DNA of 40,800 bases from Amycolatopsis circi (lineage in GTDB: Bacteria > Actinomycetota > Actinomycetes > Mycobacteriales > Pseudonocardiaceae): contig NZ_PQIA01000090.1 of NCBI RefSeq assembly GCF_003385235.1, forward strand, positions 1 to 40,800, read 5' to 3'. Shown one piece after another: positions 14,825 through 22,459 of this stretch. Under the pieces are notes generated by a model, which ran no database searches, had not been told where the DNA came from, and was given only the letters and a program-made list of their open reading frames with translations. Every line of letters begins with the position of its first letter. The first letter of the stretch is position 1. The position numbers were made by a program, and so were the translations under genes.

Positions 14825-15573
14825 CCGATCCCGCCGTCCACCGGGACGACCGCGCCGGTCACGTACCGGGAAAGGTCGCTGGCCAGCCAGAGGACGGCGT
14901 CGCCCGCCTCCTCGGTGGTGCCGAACCGGCCGAGCGCGATCTTTTCCGTGTAGCGCTTGGTCATCGCTTCGCGCTGTTCGGCGGGCATCGCGTCCATCGC
15001 CTCGGTGCGCATCACGCCGAGGGACAGGATGTTGAATCGGATTCCCTTCGGGCCGAACTCGCGGGCCAGCGACCGGTTGAGGCCGACGAGGGCCGCCTTC
15101 GTCGCGGTGTAGTGGGCGCGCAGCGGAATGCCTGCGTCGATCGATTTGGAGCCGATGCTGACCACCGAGCTGCCTTCGCCCAGCAGCGGCAGCGCGTTCT
15201 GGATCACCAGGTGCACTGCGGTGACGTTGGTGGCGAGGGTGCGCTGCCAGTCCTCAAAGGACAGTTTGCCGTAGGGGACGTGGTTGATCACGCCCGCGTT
15301 GTTGACGATGAGGTCGAGGCGGCCGAACCGCTGCCGGCACTCGCCGACCAGTTCGGCGACCTGCTCGGGATCGGCGAGGTCGGCGCGCACGACCTGGTGC
15401 CTGCCGCCGATCTCCTTGAGTTCCCTTGCCAGCGAGGCCGCGGCGTCGCTTTCCTGTTTGTGGCAGGTGATCACGTCGACGCCGCTTCGTGCGAGCTTGA
15501 GCACGATGCCCCGGCCGACACCGCGGGTGCCTCCGGTGACCAGAGCCGTCTTTCCATTGAGACCGAGATCCAT
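14821..15573 (-). CDS. SDR oxidoreductase (FabG-like ketoreductase)
   Basis: 250 residues from ATG 15573; the GGAGG lies six bases upstream of this ATG but abuts the other in-frame ATG (15579). Classical SDR: GGTRGVGRGIVLKLARSG cofactor loop, NNAG in LDLIVNNAGVINH, catalytic serine in SIGSKSIDAG and YTATK, then a C-terminal GAVVPVDGGIG. An Arg two residues after GGT suits NADPH. It heads the minus-strand operon and is translationally coupled to the 2,3-dehydratase. It may reduce a keto group on the aromatic polyketide or on the sugar; neither can be settled from sequence. Confidence 0.88.
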   Translation of the reverse strand: MDLGLNGKTALVTGGTRGVGRGIVLKLARSGVDVITCHKQESDAAASLARELKEIGGRHQVVRADLADPEQVAELVGECRQRFGRLDLIVNNAGVINHVPYGKLSFEDWQRTLATNVTAVHLVIQNALPLLGEGSSVVSIGSKSIDAGIPLRAHYTATKAALVGLNRSLAREFGPKGIRFNILSLGVMRTEAMDAMPAEQREAMTKRYTEKIALGRFGTTEEAGDAVLWLASDLSRYVTGAVVPVDGGIG

Positions 15574-15772
15574 GTCCATCCTCCGTTCTCCCGGGCGGGC
15601 CGGAGGCTCGCCTGAACCGCGGACACCGATGCTGTCGGGCGGTTCTGGTTCGCTGCTCGATCCGCGATGGAGAGCGTCCGCCCGCGCCGGGGCGGGCCGG
15701 TTTCCCCACCGGGACTCGAGGTCGGCGCGGCAAGCTGCGTGCGGCGATCACCCGGACGAAAGGGCTGAATCA

Positions 15773-16837
15773 ATGGATAAGCAGGTCGATGCGCTGGAGA
15801 CCGGGCGCAATTTCAACCTGTTCGACCCGAACCTGCCACCCGGGCAGCAAGTGCTCGGCCTGTTCTACGCCAAGTGGATCCTCGGTGCGCTGCGCGCGGT
15901 CGTCGAACTCGAGGTGCCGGACGTGCTGGCCGACGGACCGCTCACCGCCGCGGAGATCGCGGCCAAGACCGGCACCCACGCGGACCCGCTCTACCGGGTC
16001 CTGCGCGCGGTCTCCGCTTCGGGGATCATCGCCGAGCGGGCCGACGGCCGGTTCGAGCTCACCCCGCTCTCCGCCGGGCTCGTCTCGAACGCGGAACGCG
16101 GCATTCGCGACATGTTCCTCTTCGCGTCCGACCCGATGTTCCTGCGGCCGTACGAGGACGTCGCGCATTCGGTCCGCACCGGCGAAACCGCGTTCGAGCA
16201 CATCTTCGGCATGCCTTTCTACGACTATCTCAAGGCCAATCCGGCCAGCAGCGCCCTGCTCAACCGGGCCATGGTGCAGAACCACTGGCCGCTGTCGGAC
16301 CGGATCTTCGAGGAGTTCGACTTCAGCCGGTTCGCGACCATCGCCGACATCGGCGGGGGCAAGGGCCAGTTCCTCGCGGAGATTCTCCGCCGTCACCCCG
16401 GATGCACCGGCGTACTCGCCGACCAGGCGCACACCGTCACCGAGGCCAAGCAGGTCCTCGAGGACGCCGGCGTCGCGGACCGGGTCGAAATCGTCCCGAC
16501 CGACTTCTTCGTCGAGGTACCCGCGGGGCACGACGCCTACTTCATCAAGCACACCCTGCACAACTTCGGCAACGACGCCGCGAAGATCATCCTCGGCAAG
16601 ATCCGGGAGGCGATCGGCGACAACCCGGAGGCCCGGCTGCTCATCGTCGACCAGATGATCACCGGCCCCGGCGAATGGGACACCGCGAAGCTGATCGACG
16701 TCGAGGCGCTGTCGGTGATCGGCGGCCGGGAGCGCAGCCGGAAGGAGTGGGACGAGGTCGCGGCGGTGGCGGGCTTCGAACCGGTCAACGCGCCGGAGCC
16801 GGGCGGACTCGTCATGCTCGAATACCGGCCCGTTTAA
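15773..16837 (+). CDS. SAM-dependent O-methyltransferase (Methyltransf_2 type)
   Basis: 354 residues from ATG 15773. The N-terminal winged-helix dimerisation domain runs to about residue 110 (AKWILGALRAVVELEVPDVL, TAAEIAAKTGTHADPLYRVL). The SAM site is IADIGGGKGQFLAEIL, then a DFFVEVP segment and HTLHNFGNDAAKIIL, as in the catalytic region of DnrK/TcmN-like polyketide O-methyltransferases. It probably methylates a phenolic hydroxyl of the aglycone. It opens the plus-strand operon, with a 190-bp intergenic region shared with the divergent SDR operon. That region is GC-rich with one TCGAGGT at 15715 and no clear consensus promoter. A hairpin follows the gene. Confidence 0.92.
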   Translation: MDKQVDALETGRNFNLFDPNLPPGQQVLGLFYAKWILGALRAVVELEVPDVLADGPLTAAEIAAKTGTHADPLYRVLRAVSASGIIAERADGRFELTPLSAGLVSNAERGIRDMFLFASDPMFLRPYEDVAHSVRTGETAFEHIFGMPFYDYLKANPASSALLNRAMVQNHWPLSDRIFEEFDFSRFATIADIGGGKGQFLAEILRRHPGCTGVLADQAHTVTEAKQVLEDAGVADRVEIVPTDFFVEVPAGHDAYFIKHTLHNFGNDAAKIILGKIREAIGDNPEARLLIVDQMITGPGEWDTAKLIDVEALSVIGGRERSRKEWDEVAAVAGFEPVNAPEPGGLVMLEYRPV

Positions 16838-16843
16838 GACCTC

Positions 16844-16884
16844 GGGGCGCCGGTCGCGGGTGCGACTCCGGCGGCCGGCGCCCC
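16844..16884 (+). terminator. Hairpin between the methyltransferase and 3-ketoreductase genes
   Basis: Arms GGGGCGCCGG (16844-16853) and CCGGCGCCCC (16875-16884) with a 21-nt loop that can form a further stem. There is no U-tract, so it may attenuate or protect mRNA rather than terminate fully, leaving the methyltransferase expressed more than the sugar genes. Confidence 0.45.
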
Positions 16885-16906
16885 GTGACCAGATCGGGGA
16901 ACCCTG

Positions 16907-17938
16907 GTGCCGCAACACAGAAAAGTCCGGCTGGGCGTCCTCGGCTGCGCCCGGGTCGCCCGCCGCCGTTTCCTGCCCGCGCTCGCCGCCGCGTCCGGGC
17001 TGGAACTCACGGCCGTGGCGAGCCGCGATCCGGCGCGGGCCGCGGAGTTCGCCGCGGAGTTCGGCGGCGAGGCCGTCGCCGGATACCGGAATCTCCTCGA
17101 CCGCGACGACGTCGACGCGGTCTACCTTCCGCTCCCGACCGGACTCCACTTCGACTGGGCGCGGCAGGCACTGACCGCCGGAAAGCACGTTCTGGCGGAG
17201 AAACCCCTCACCGCCGGCCTCGGCGAAACCGAGGAACTCGTCGAGTTGGCACGCCGGACCGGTCTGCTGCTGCGGGAGAACCTGATGTTCCTGCACCACC
17301 GGCAGCACACGGCGGTGCGCGAACTCGTTGCCTCCGGCGAGATCGGCGACCTCCGGTCGATCTCGGCGGTGTTCGGGCACCCGCCCCTGCCGGCGGGCGA
17401 CGTCCGCTACCGGACGGATCTCGGCGGCGGCAGCCTGCTCGACGTCGGTGTCTATCCGATCCGGCTGGCGCAGTTCTTCGACGCCGGGCTGTGGCAGGTG
17501 GCCGGAGCCGTGCTGCGCCGGGACCCGCGCGGCGCAGACGTCGCCGGGAGCGCCCTGCTGCGGTCGGCCGCCGAGCACACGGCGCAGCTCGAATTCGGAT
17601 TCGAGCACCATTACCGCAACGTTTACCGGCTTTGGGGCACCGAAGGACTCGTCACCGTGCGGCACGCCTTCACCCCTGGTGCGGACAAACCGCCGTCCGT
17701 CACGGTCGAACGTCCTGATCGGACAGTGGAACTCGACCTGCCCGCCGACGATCAGTTCCGCAACGCCGCCGAGGCGTTTGCCCGGGACGTGCTCGCCGGG
17801 GCCGGCGTCGACGAAACCGGGGACGCCGAAGCGATTCTGCGCCAGGCGCGGCTGGTCGATGCGGTGCGGGAAGCGGCCGCGGCACCCCACCGCGGCGCGA
17901 GGAGCGGTAGAGGCGACGGGGCCACGCTGGCCCGGTGA
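16907..17938 (+). CDS. Gfo/Idh/MocA oxidoreductase, NDP-sugar 3-ketoreductase
   Basis: 343 residues from GTG 16907. The N-terminal Rossmann segment is VRLGVLGCARVARRRFLPAL. The family's catalytic EKP motif lies in GKHVLAEKPLTAGL, and the C-terminal part has GGGSLLDVGVYPIRLAQFF. In deoxysugar pathways this family (KijD10, OleW/UrdT-type) reduces C3 of the unstable 3,4-diketo sugar made by a 2,3-dehydratase, fixing the C3 configuration. The matching 2,3-dehydratase is at 13424. Its stop overlaps the GTG of the thymidylyltransferase gene, so translation is coupled. The final 20 residues are Arg/Gly-rich and look disordered. Confidence 0.9.
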   Translation: MPQHRKVRLGVLGCARVARRRFLPALAAASGLELTAVASRDPARAAEFAAEFGGEAVAGYRNLLDRDDVDAVYLPLPTGLHFDWARQALTAGKHVLAEKPLTAGLGETEELVELARRTGLLLRENLMFLHHRQHTAVRELVASGEIGDLRSISAVFGHPPLPAGDVRYRTDLGGGSLLDVGVYPIRLAQFFDAGLWQVAGAVLRRDPRGADVAGSALLRSAAEHTAQLEFGFEHHYRNVYRLWGTEGLVTVRHAFTPGADKPPSVTVERPDRTVELDLPADDQFRNAAEAFARDVLAGAGVDETGDAEAILRQARLVDAVREAAAAPHRGARSGRGDGATLAR

Positions 17939-18849
17939 AGGGAATCGTGTTCGCGGGTGGCAGCGAAACGCGGCTGCATCCGATCACGCAAGCAGTTTCG
18001 AAACAGTTGCTCCCGCTGTACGACAAACCGATGATCTACCATCCGATTTCGGTGCTCATGCTGGCCGGGATCCGGGACATCCTTGTCGTTTCCCCTCCGG
18101 GCGACCTGCCGTGGTTCGAGCGACTGCTGGGCGACGGCGACCAGTTCGGGATCTCGCTCTCCTACGCCCAGCAGTCACGGCCGAACGGGATCGCCGAGGC
18201 GTTCGTGATCGGCGCGGAGCACATCGGCGGCGATTCTGTCGCGCTCATTCTCGGAGACAATCTCTTCCACGGCCCCGGGTTCTCGCCGCTGCTCCGGCGA
18301 AAAGCGGCACAACTGGACGGTTGTGTGCTGTTCGGACGCCCGGTCGACGACCCGGGCCGCTACGGCGTAGCGGAGCTGGACCACACTGGCAGGCTCGTCT
18401 CGATCGAGGAGAAGCCCGCCGTGCCGCGCTCCGATCTCGCCGTCACCGGCCTGTACTTCTACGCCAACGATGTCGTGGATCTCGCGAAAAACCTCGCGCC
18501 GTCGCAGCGCGGCGAACTCGAGATCACCGACATCAACACGACCTACGTCGAGAGAGGCACGGCCGAGTTCGTCCAGCTCGGCCGCGGGTTCGCCTGGCTC
18601 GACACCGCCACCCCGGACTCGTTCCTGGAGGCCGCCCAGTACGTCCAGGTGCTCGAACACCGCACTGGCGTGCGGATCGGCTGCCTCGAAGAGGTCGCGT
18701 TGCGGATGGGGTTCATCGACGCCGAAGCGTGCCGCGAACTCGGCGAACGGATGCGCTCGCCCTACGGCGGCTACGTGACCGCGATCGCGGGCACCGCCCC
18801 AACGCGAATCCAGGCCGCCACGAGCGATCCGCCGCAGACTCGGCCCTGA
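17935..18849 (+). CDS. Glucose-1-phosphate thymidylyltransferase (RmlA-like) with an altered phosphate loop
   Basis: 304 residues, GTG 17935 overlapping the upstream stop (GTGA). RmlA landmarks: QAVSKQLLPLYDKPMIYHP, the metal-site Asp in LILGDNLFHGPG, VSIEEKPAVPRS, and GRGFAWLDTATPDSFLEAAQY. It makes dTDP-glucose from dTTP and glucose-1-phosphate, the entry point of the sugar pathway. The family's loop GGxGTRL reads GGSETRL here, so Gly11 is Glu (codon GAA at 17965-17967). That loop wraps the nucleotide phosphates, and a large acidic residue there is unexpected. Either activity is reduced and a housekeeping RmlA supplies the pathway, or the subgroup tolerates the change. Confidence 0.93.
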   Translation: MKGIVFAGGSETRLHPITQAVSKQLLPLYDKPMIYHPISVLMLAGIRDILVVSPPGDLPWFERLLGDGDQFGISLSYAQQSRPNGIAEAFVIGAEHIGGDSVALILGDNLFHGPGFSPLLRRKAAQLDGCVLFGRPVDDPGRYGVAELDHTGRLVSIEEKPAVPRSDLAVTGLYFYANDVVDLAKNLAPSQRGELEITDINTTYVERGTAEFVQLGRGFAWLDTATPDSFLEAAQYVQVLEHRTGVRIGCLEEVALRMGFIDAEACRELGERMRSPYGGYVTAIAGTAPTRIQAATSDPPQTRP

Positions 18850-18868
18850 CGAGCCGTCCGGGCTCGTC
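18848..18868 (+). other. Small hairpin between thymidylyltransferase and glycosyltransferase genes
   Basis: GACGAGCC and GGCTCGTC pair across a 5-nt loop in the 43-bp gap, starting within the stop codon. There is no U-tract. It may stabilise the upstream message; no termination is implied. Confidence 0.35.
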
Positions 18869-18892
18869 GCGAGGCGCGAAGGAGAGTTTTCC

Positions 18893-20083
18893 GTGCGAGT
18901 GCTGGTACTCCCGCCTGCGATGGCCGTGACCCATTTCCTCGCGCAGGTTCCGCTGATCTGGGCCTTGCGCGCGGCAGGCCACGACATCCTCGTCGCGGGC
19001 TCCGCCGACCTGGAACAGGCCGCGTTGTCGGCCGGGCTCGGGTTCGCCGAGCTCGGGTCCGCGAAACCGCTGGAAGACGCCGCGCAGAGCCTGCCGGAGG
19101 ACACCTTCCCCGCTCCGGAGTGGACCGATCGGGAAAAGACCGAACTCGGCCGGTTCCTCTGGGAGACGATCGCCGACATGCAGGCGGCCTACGCCGTCGA
19201 CCACATCGCCGAGTACCGGGCGTTCGCCGAATCCTGGCAGCCCGACCTGCTGCTCGCCGACTACACCGCGCTCATCGCCCGCCCGCTGGGGGCGCTCCTC
19301 GGCGTCCCGGTCGTGATGCACCGGTGGGGCGTCGACCCGACCGGCGACCTCTACCGCGAACGGGCGCGCCGGCAGCTCCGGTCGCTGTGCGAGGACCTCG
19401 GTCTCCCCGGCCTGCCGGACCCCGACGCTATCGTCGACCCCTGCCCGCCGAGCCTGCAGCACGAAAGCGCGGTGCCCGGCCTGCGGATGCGGTACCTCCC
19501 GTTCAACGGACCCGGCGTCATGCCGGAGTGGGCGCGCACGAAGCCCGGCAAGCGGCGGATCTGCCTGTGCCCCGGCCGGACCCTGGTGCCGACCTGCGGA
19601 CCCGCGCCGGTGCAGCGCGCGGCCGAAGCGATCGACGGGCTTCCCGACGTCGAGGCGATCGTCGCGCTGACCCCGGCCGCGCGGGTGCGCGTCGGCGCGC
19701 TGCCGTCCAGCTTCCGAGTGGTCGAACAGCTGCCGCTCAACCTTTTCCTCGACACGTGCGACCTCATGGTGCTGCTCGGCGGCAGCGGCGTGGGGCTGAC
19801 GGCGACGTCCTTCGGGCTGCCGCAGGTCGTGCTGCCGCAGTGGTTCGACCAGTTCGACTACGGGCGGAGGCTGGAGGCCGCGGGCGCCGGGCGATCCGTC
19901 GACACCCGCGCGGGCCAGGCCGACATCGCCGGCCTCCGCGCGACGATCGCCTCGGTCCTGGACGATCCGGCCTACCTCGAAGGAGCGGGCAGGCTGCGCG
20001 ACGAGATCCGGTCGGGCCCGCTGCCCGGCGAGGTCGTCGCGGAGCTGGAACGCCTGGCGCGGCAGCCGGCCAGGGCTTCCTGA
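18893..20083 (+). CDS. GT1-family glycosyltransferase (macrolide/aromatic polyketide type)
   Basis: 396 residues from GTG 18893 with GAAGGAGAG upstream. The GT-B fold is visible: N-terminal VLVLPPAMAVTHFLAQVPL acceptor domain, DLLLADYTALIARPLGALL, then the C-terminal donor domain with FRVVEQLPLNLFLDTCDLMV and the nucleotide-sugar loop GGSGVGLTATSFGLPQVVLP ending in the Asp-Gln of WFDQFDYGRR. It resembles EryCIII/DesVII-like and angucycline glycosyltransferases, which attach dTDP-deoxysugars. It is the only glycosyltransferase in the window, so either one sugar is added, it acts repeatedly, or others lie outside. No DesVIII-type helper is seen. Confidence 0.92.
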   Translation: MRVLVLPPAMAVTHFLAQVPLIWALRAAGHDILVAGSADLEQAALSAGLGFAELGSAKPLEDAAQSLPEDTFPAPEWTDREKTELGRFLWETIADMQAAYAVDHIAEYRAFAESWQPDLLLADYTALIARPLGALLGVPVVMHRWGVDPTGDLYRERARRQLRSLCEDLGLPGLPDPDAIVDPCPPSLQHESAVPGLRMRYLPFNGPGVMPEWARTKPGKRRICLCPGRTLVPTCGPAPVQRAAEAIDGLPDVEAIVALTPAARVRVGALPSSFRVVEQLPLNLFLDTCDLMVLLGGSGVGLTATSFGLPQVVLPQWFDQFDYGRRLEAAGAGRSVDTRAGQADIAGLRATIASVLDDPAYLEGAGRLRDEIRSGPLPGEVVAELERLARQPARAS

Positions 20084-20862
20084 TGGAGATCGTCGGGGGC
20101 GGATTCCTCGCCCGGCACCTGCGGCCGGACGCGGACCGCTTCCCGGACGTCACGGTACTGGCCGCCGGGGTGTCGCGGATCCGGTCGGTGCCGGAGTCCG
20201 AGTTCGAACGCGAGCGGGACCTCGTGCGCTCGGTCGCCGCGCGCTGCCGCCGGGACGGCCGTCAGCTGGTGTTCCTGTCCACCTCGACCTACGCGATGTA
20301 CGGCTCCTGCTCGCGACCGGCCGCCGAAGACGAGCCGGTTTCCCCGGAAACGCCCTACGGGCAGCACAAACGCGAACTCGAACTCGAGGTCGCCGAGTCC
20401 GTTCCGGCTTGGCTGGTGCTGCGGCTGACGCACGTGGTGGGCGGCGACCAGCCGGACTGGCACCTGCTGCCGAGCCTGGTCGAGCAGTTCCGGAGCGGCG
20501 TCGTCACGGTGCACGGCGGGGCGTACCGGGACCTCATCGACGTCGAGGACGTCCGCGCGATCCTGGCCGGGCTGCTCGATGCCCGGACGAACCGCGAGGT
20601 CGTCAACGTCGCCAGCGGCACCCCGTTCGCGGTCGAGTCCATTGTGGACTGCGTAGAACGAAGGCTGGGAAAGACGGTGCCGCGCGAGGTCGTTCCCGGC
20701 GGTTCCGGCAAAACGCTGGTGTCGATCGCGAAACTCCGCCGCCGCGCGCCCGGGCCGTCCGCCGGGCTCGGCGGCGACCAGTATCTGAACCGCCTCGTCG
20801 ACCGGTACGTGCCGTGCTACGCGGGCGCCGGCGACGGGCCTGGACAGCGAGGTGAGGCATGA
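20083..20862 (+). CDS. NAD-dependent epimerase-fold protein, likely NDP-sugar 4-ketoreductase
   Basis: 259 residues from ATG 20083; TGATG overlaps the glycosyltransferase stop. Short SDR with a reduced N-terminus (MEIVGGGFLARHL, a GxGFLAxxL form of the Rossmann loop). The catalytic residues lie in LVFLSTSTYAMYG and TPYGQHK (Tyr-x-x-x-Lys). A C-terminal segment, VVNVASGTPFAVESIVD, is typical of sugar epimerases and reductases. By position between the glycosyltransferase and a methyltransferase, and by the presence of the 2,3-dehydratase and 3-ketoreductase, it probably sets the C4 configuration. The stereochemistry cannot be predicted by eye. Confidence 0.85.
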   Translation: MEIVGGGFLARHLRPDADRFPDVTVLAAGVSRIRSVPESEFERERDLVRSVAARCRRDGRQLVFLSTSTYAMYGSCSRPAAEDEPVSPETPYGQHKRELELEVAESVPAWLVLRLTHVVGGDQPDWHLLPSLVEQFRSGVVTVHGGAYRDLIDVEDVRAILAGLLDARTNREVVNVASGTPFAVESIVDCVERRLGKTVPREVVPGGSGKTLVSIAKLRRRAPGPSAGLGGDQYLNRLVDRYVPCYAGAGDGPGQRGEA

Positions 20863-21647
20863 CCACCGACCCGACGACCGAGTTCGCCGAGATCGAGATC
20901 GGCGGAGGCCGCAGAATCGCCTGCGACGCCGCGTTCGAGACCGAGATCGTCTGGGAGCAGCTCCGCACCAGCGGGCTCTACGCCGAAGCCGCCGCCGGTC
21001 TGCGCGCGGGCGACGTGATCGTCGACGTCGGCGCCCACATCGGACTGGCCGCGATCCTGTTCACCGACCTCGTGCCCGGCATCGAGATCCTCGGGTTCGA
21101 ACCCGCGCCCCGGTCGTACGCCTGCCTGGAACTCAACCGGGAGCGGCACCTGCCGACCACGACGATCTCGCCGCTGGCGATCGGCACCCGGCCGGGGCCG
21201 GCGGACCTGACCTACTACCCGGGGCACACGACCCTCGCGACGCTCTTCGTCGACGACGCCGACGACGTGCGCAACATGGAATCGGTGATGAACCACCGGG
21301 ACGTGCCCGCCGAGATGCGGGACGAGTTCTGGCCGACGTTCCGGGCCGATCCGGAAACCGTCCCGGTCGAGGTGAGCACGCTGGAGCAGCAGCTGACCGA
21401 GCGGGGCATCGACGAGATCGCCCTGCTCAAGGTCGACGTCGAACGGGCGGAACTGGACGTCCTGAACAGCCTTGGCGCGCACCGCTGGCCGCGCGTCCGC
21501 CGCGTCATCGTCGAGGTGCACGACCTCGACGGCAGGCTGAACCAGGTGACGGAGCTGCTCGAAGGCCACGGCTACCAGGTGCGGGTGGCCACCGAGGACG
21601 ATTTCGCCGAAGGCAGCATCCGCATGGTCGTGGCCGCCCGGGAGTGA
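20859..21647 (+). CDS. FkbM-family methyltransferase
   Basis: 262 residues from ATG 20859, overlapping the previous stop (ATGA). SAM motif I is VIVDVGAHIGLAAILFTD, motif II region ILGFEPAPRSYACLELN, and the FkbM hallmark LLKVDVERAELDVLNSLG is present, followed by VIVEVHD. FkbM enzymes O-methylate hydroxyls, including sugar hydroxyls and macrolide side chains. As the last gene of the sugar operon, coupled to the 4-ketoreductase, it may methylate the deoxysugar after or before transfer. The alternative is a hydroxyl on the aglycone. Three bases separate it from the convergent TetR gene. Confidence 0.9.
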   Translation: MTTDPTTEFAEIEIGGGRRIACDAAFETEIVWEQLRTSGLYAEAAAGLRAGDVIVDVGAHIGLAAILFTDLVPGIEILGFEPAPRSYACLELNRERHLPTTTISPLAIGTRPGPADLTYYPGHTTLATLFVDDADDVRNMESVMNHRDVPAEMRDEFWPTFRADPETVPVEVSTLEQQLTERGIDEIALLKVDVERAELDVLNSLGAHRWPRVRRVIVEVHDLDGRLNQVTELLEGHGYQVRVATEDDFAEGSIRMVVAARE

Positions 21648-21650
21648 GCG

Positions 21651-22337
21651 TCAGCCCTCCTCGGCGGGCTTCTCCTCGCCGTCCTCGTCGGGTTTCTTCT
21701 CCTCGCTGTCCTCGGCGAGGCCGACGAGGCGGGCGAGGACCACCATCTGCTCGGCGTAGTGCTCGAGGAATTCCGGTGACCGGGCGCTGACCCCGCACAG
21801 TCCTTCGATGACGTGCGGCAGCGTGGTCGTCGCCATCGCGGCGCCCATCATGATGATCGTCAGGCAGGCCGGATCCACCTCGGGCGGCAGCTTGCCCTCG
21901 GCCTGCAGCGCCCGGAACTGGTCGACGTTGCGCTGCAGCCGTTCCGAGCGCGGCGCGTGGTCGAAGTCGGTCTCCGGGCCGGAGTACTCGAGGCCGCCCC
22001 AGGCCATCAACCGGACGCCGTCGGGGTTTTTCAGCGCTTCCAGCGCATACAGCCGGATCTGCTCGGGCAGTGAGACGTTCTCGTGCAGCAGTTCGCCCTC
22101 GCGCTCCCGCCAGCGTTCCGAGATCGCCTGGTACAGGCCCTCTTTGCCGTCGAAATAGTACGAGATCAGCTGCTGGTTGACTCCGGCCCTCGCCGCGATC
22201 GCGCTCGTGCGCGCGCCGGCGTAGCCGTGCGCGGCGAACTCGGCCGCGGCGGCGTCGACGATCAGCCTGCGGGTGCGTTCGGGATCGCGCTGACGCTCCT
22301 GCGGCTTCGGCGAGCGGCGCGGCTTGGACTGAGACAC
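21651..22337 (-). CDS. TetR-family regulator, divergent from the MFS exporter
   Basis: 228 residues from GTG 22337. The helix-turn-helix spans about residues 22-68 (TSAIAARAGVNQQLISYYF, then DGKEGLYQAI). The C-terminal domain is followed by an unusual tail of alternating acidic and Lys residues (EEKKPDEDGEEKPAEEG). No ribosome site is seen. Instead TATAAT lies seven bases upstream of the GTG, which implies a leaderless transcript. It is divergent from an exporter and hydroxylase operon across 122 bp, the common layout of a repressor that senses the pathway's product or intermediate and derepresses export (inference). Confidence 0.9.
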   Translation of the reverse strand: MSQSKPRRSPKPQERQRDPERTRRLIVDAAAAEFAAHGYAGARTSAIAARAGVNQQLISYYFDGKEGLYQAISERWREREGELLHENVSLPEQIRLYALEALKNPDGVRLMAWGGLEYSGPETDFDHAPRSERLQRNVDQFRALQAEGKLPPEVDPACLTIIMMGAAMATTTLPHVIEGLCGVSARSPEFLEHYAEQMVVLARLVGLAEDSEEKKPDEDGEEKPAEEG

Positions 22338-22371
22338 CGGCTAATTATACCTGCGCCTGATGGTGTCACCA
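22338..22371 (-). promoter_or_regulatory. tetR promoter with TATAAT at the start codon and an overlapping operator candidate
   Basis: Minus-strand TATAAT (22344-22349) is followed by six bases and then GTG 22337. About 12 bp upstream lies the palindrome TGGTGTCACCA (22361-22371), placed where a bound dimer would cover the -35. No good -35 hexamer is visible. It probably serves autoregulation. Confidence 0.55.
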
Positions 22372-22402
22372 GCAACTCGAAGGCCGTCAAGTAGCCATTG
22401 GA

Positions 22403-22431
22403 TTGACATAACTACTCATGTGATTGATTAT
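22403..22431 (+). promoter_or_regulatory. Promoter of the MFS-FAD hydroxylase operon
   Basis: TTGACA (22403-22408), 17-bp spacer, GATTAT (22426-22431) followed by AAG. It lies in an AT-rich patch that stands out from the 70% G+C surroundings, 28 bp upstream of the exporter start. The same -10 recurs in the two promoters at 33684-33749. Confidence 0.7.
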
Positions 22432-22459
22432 AAGACGCATCGAATAATCGGAAGGCTGG

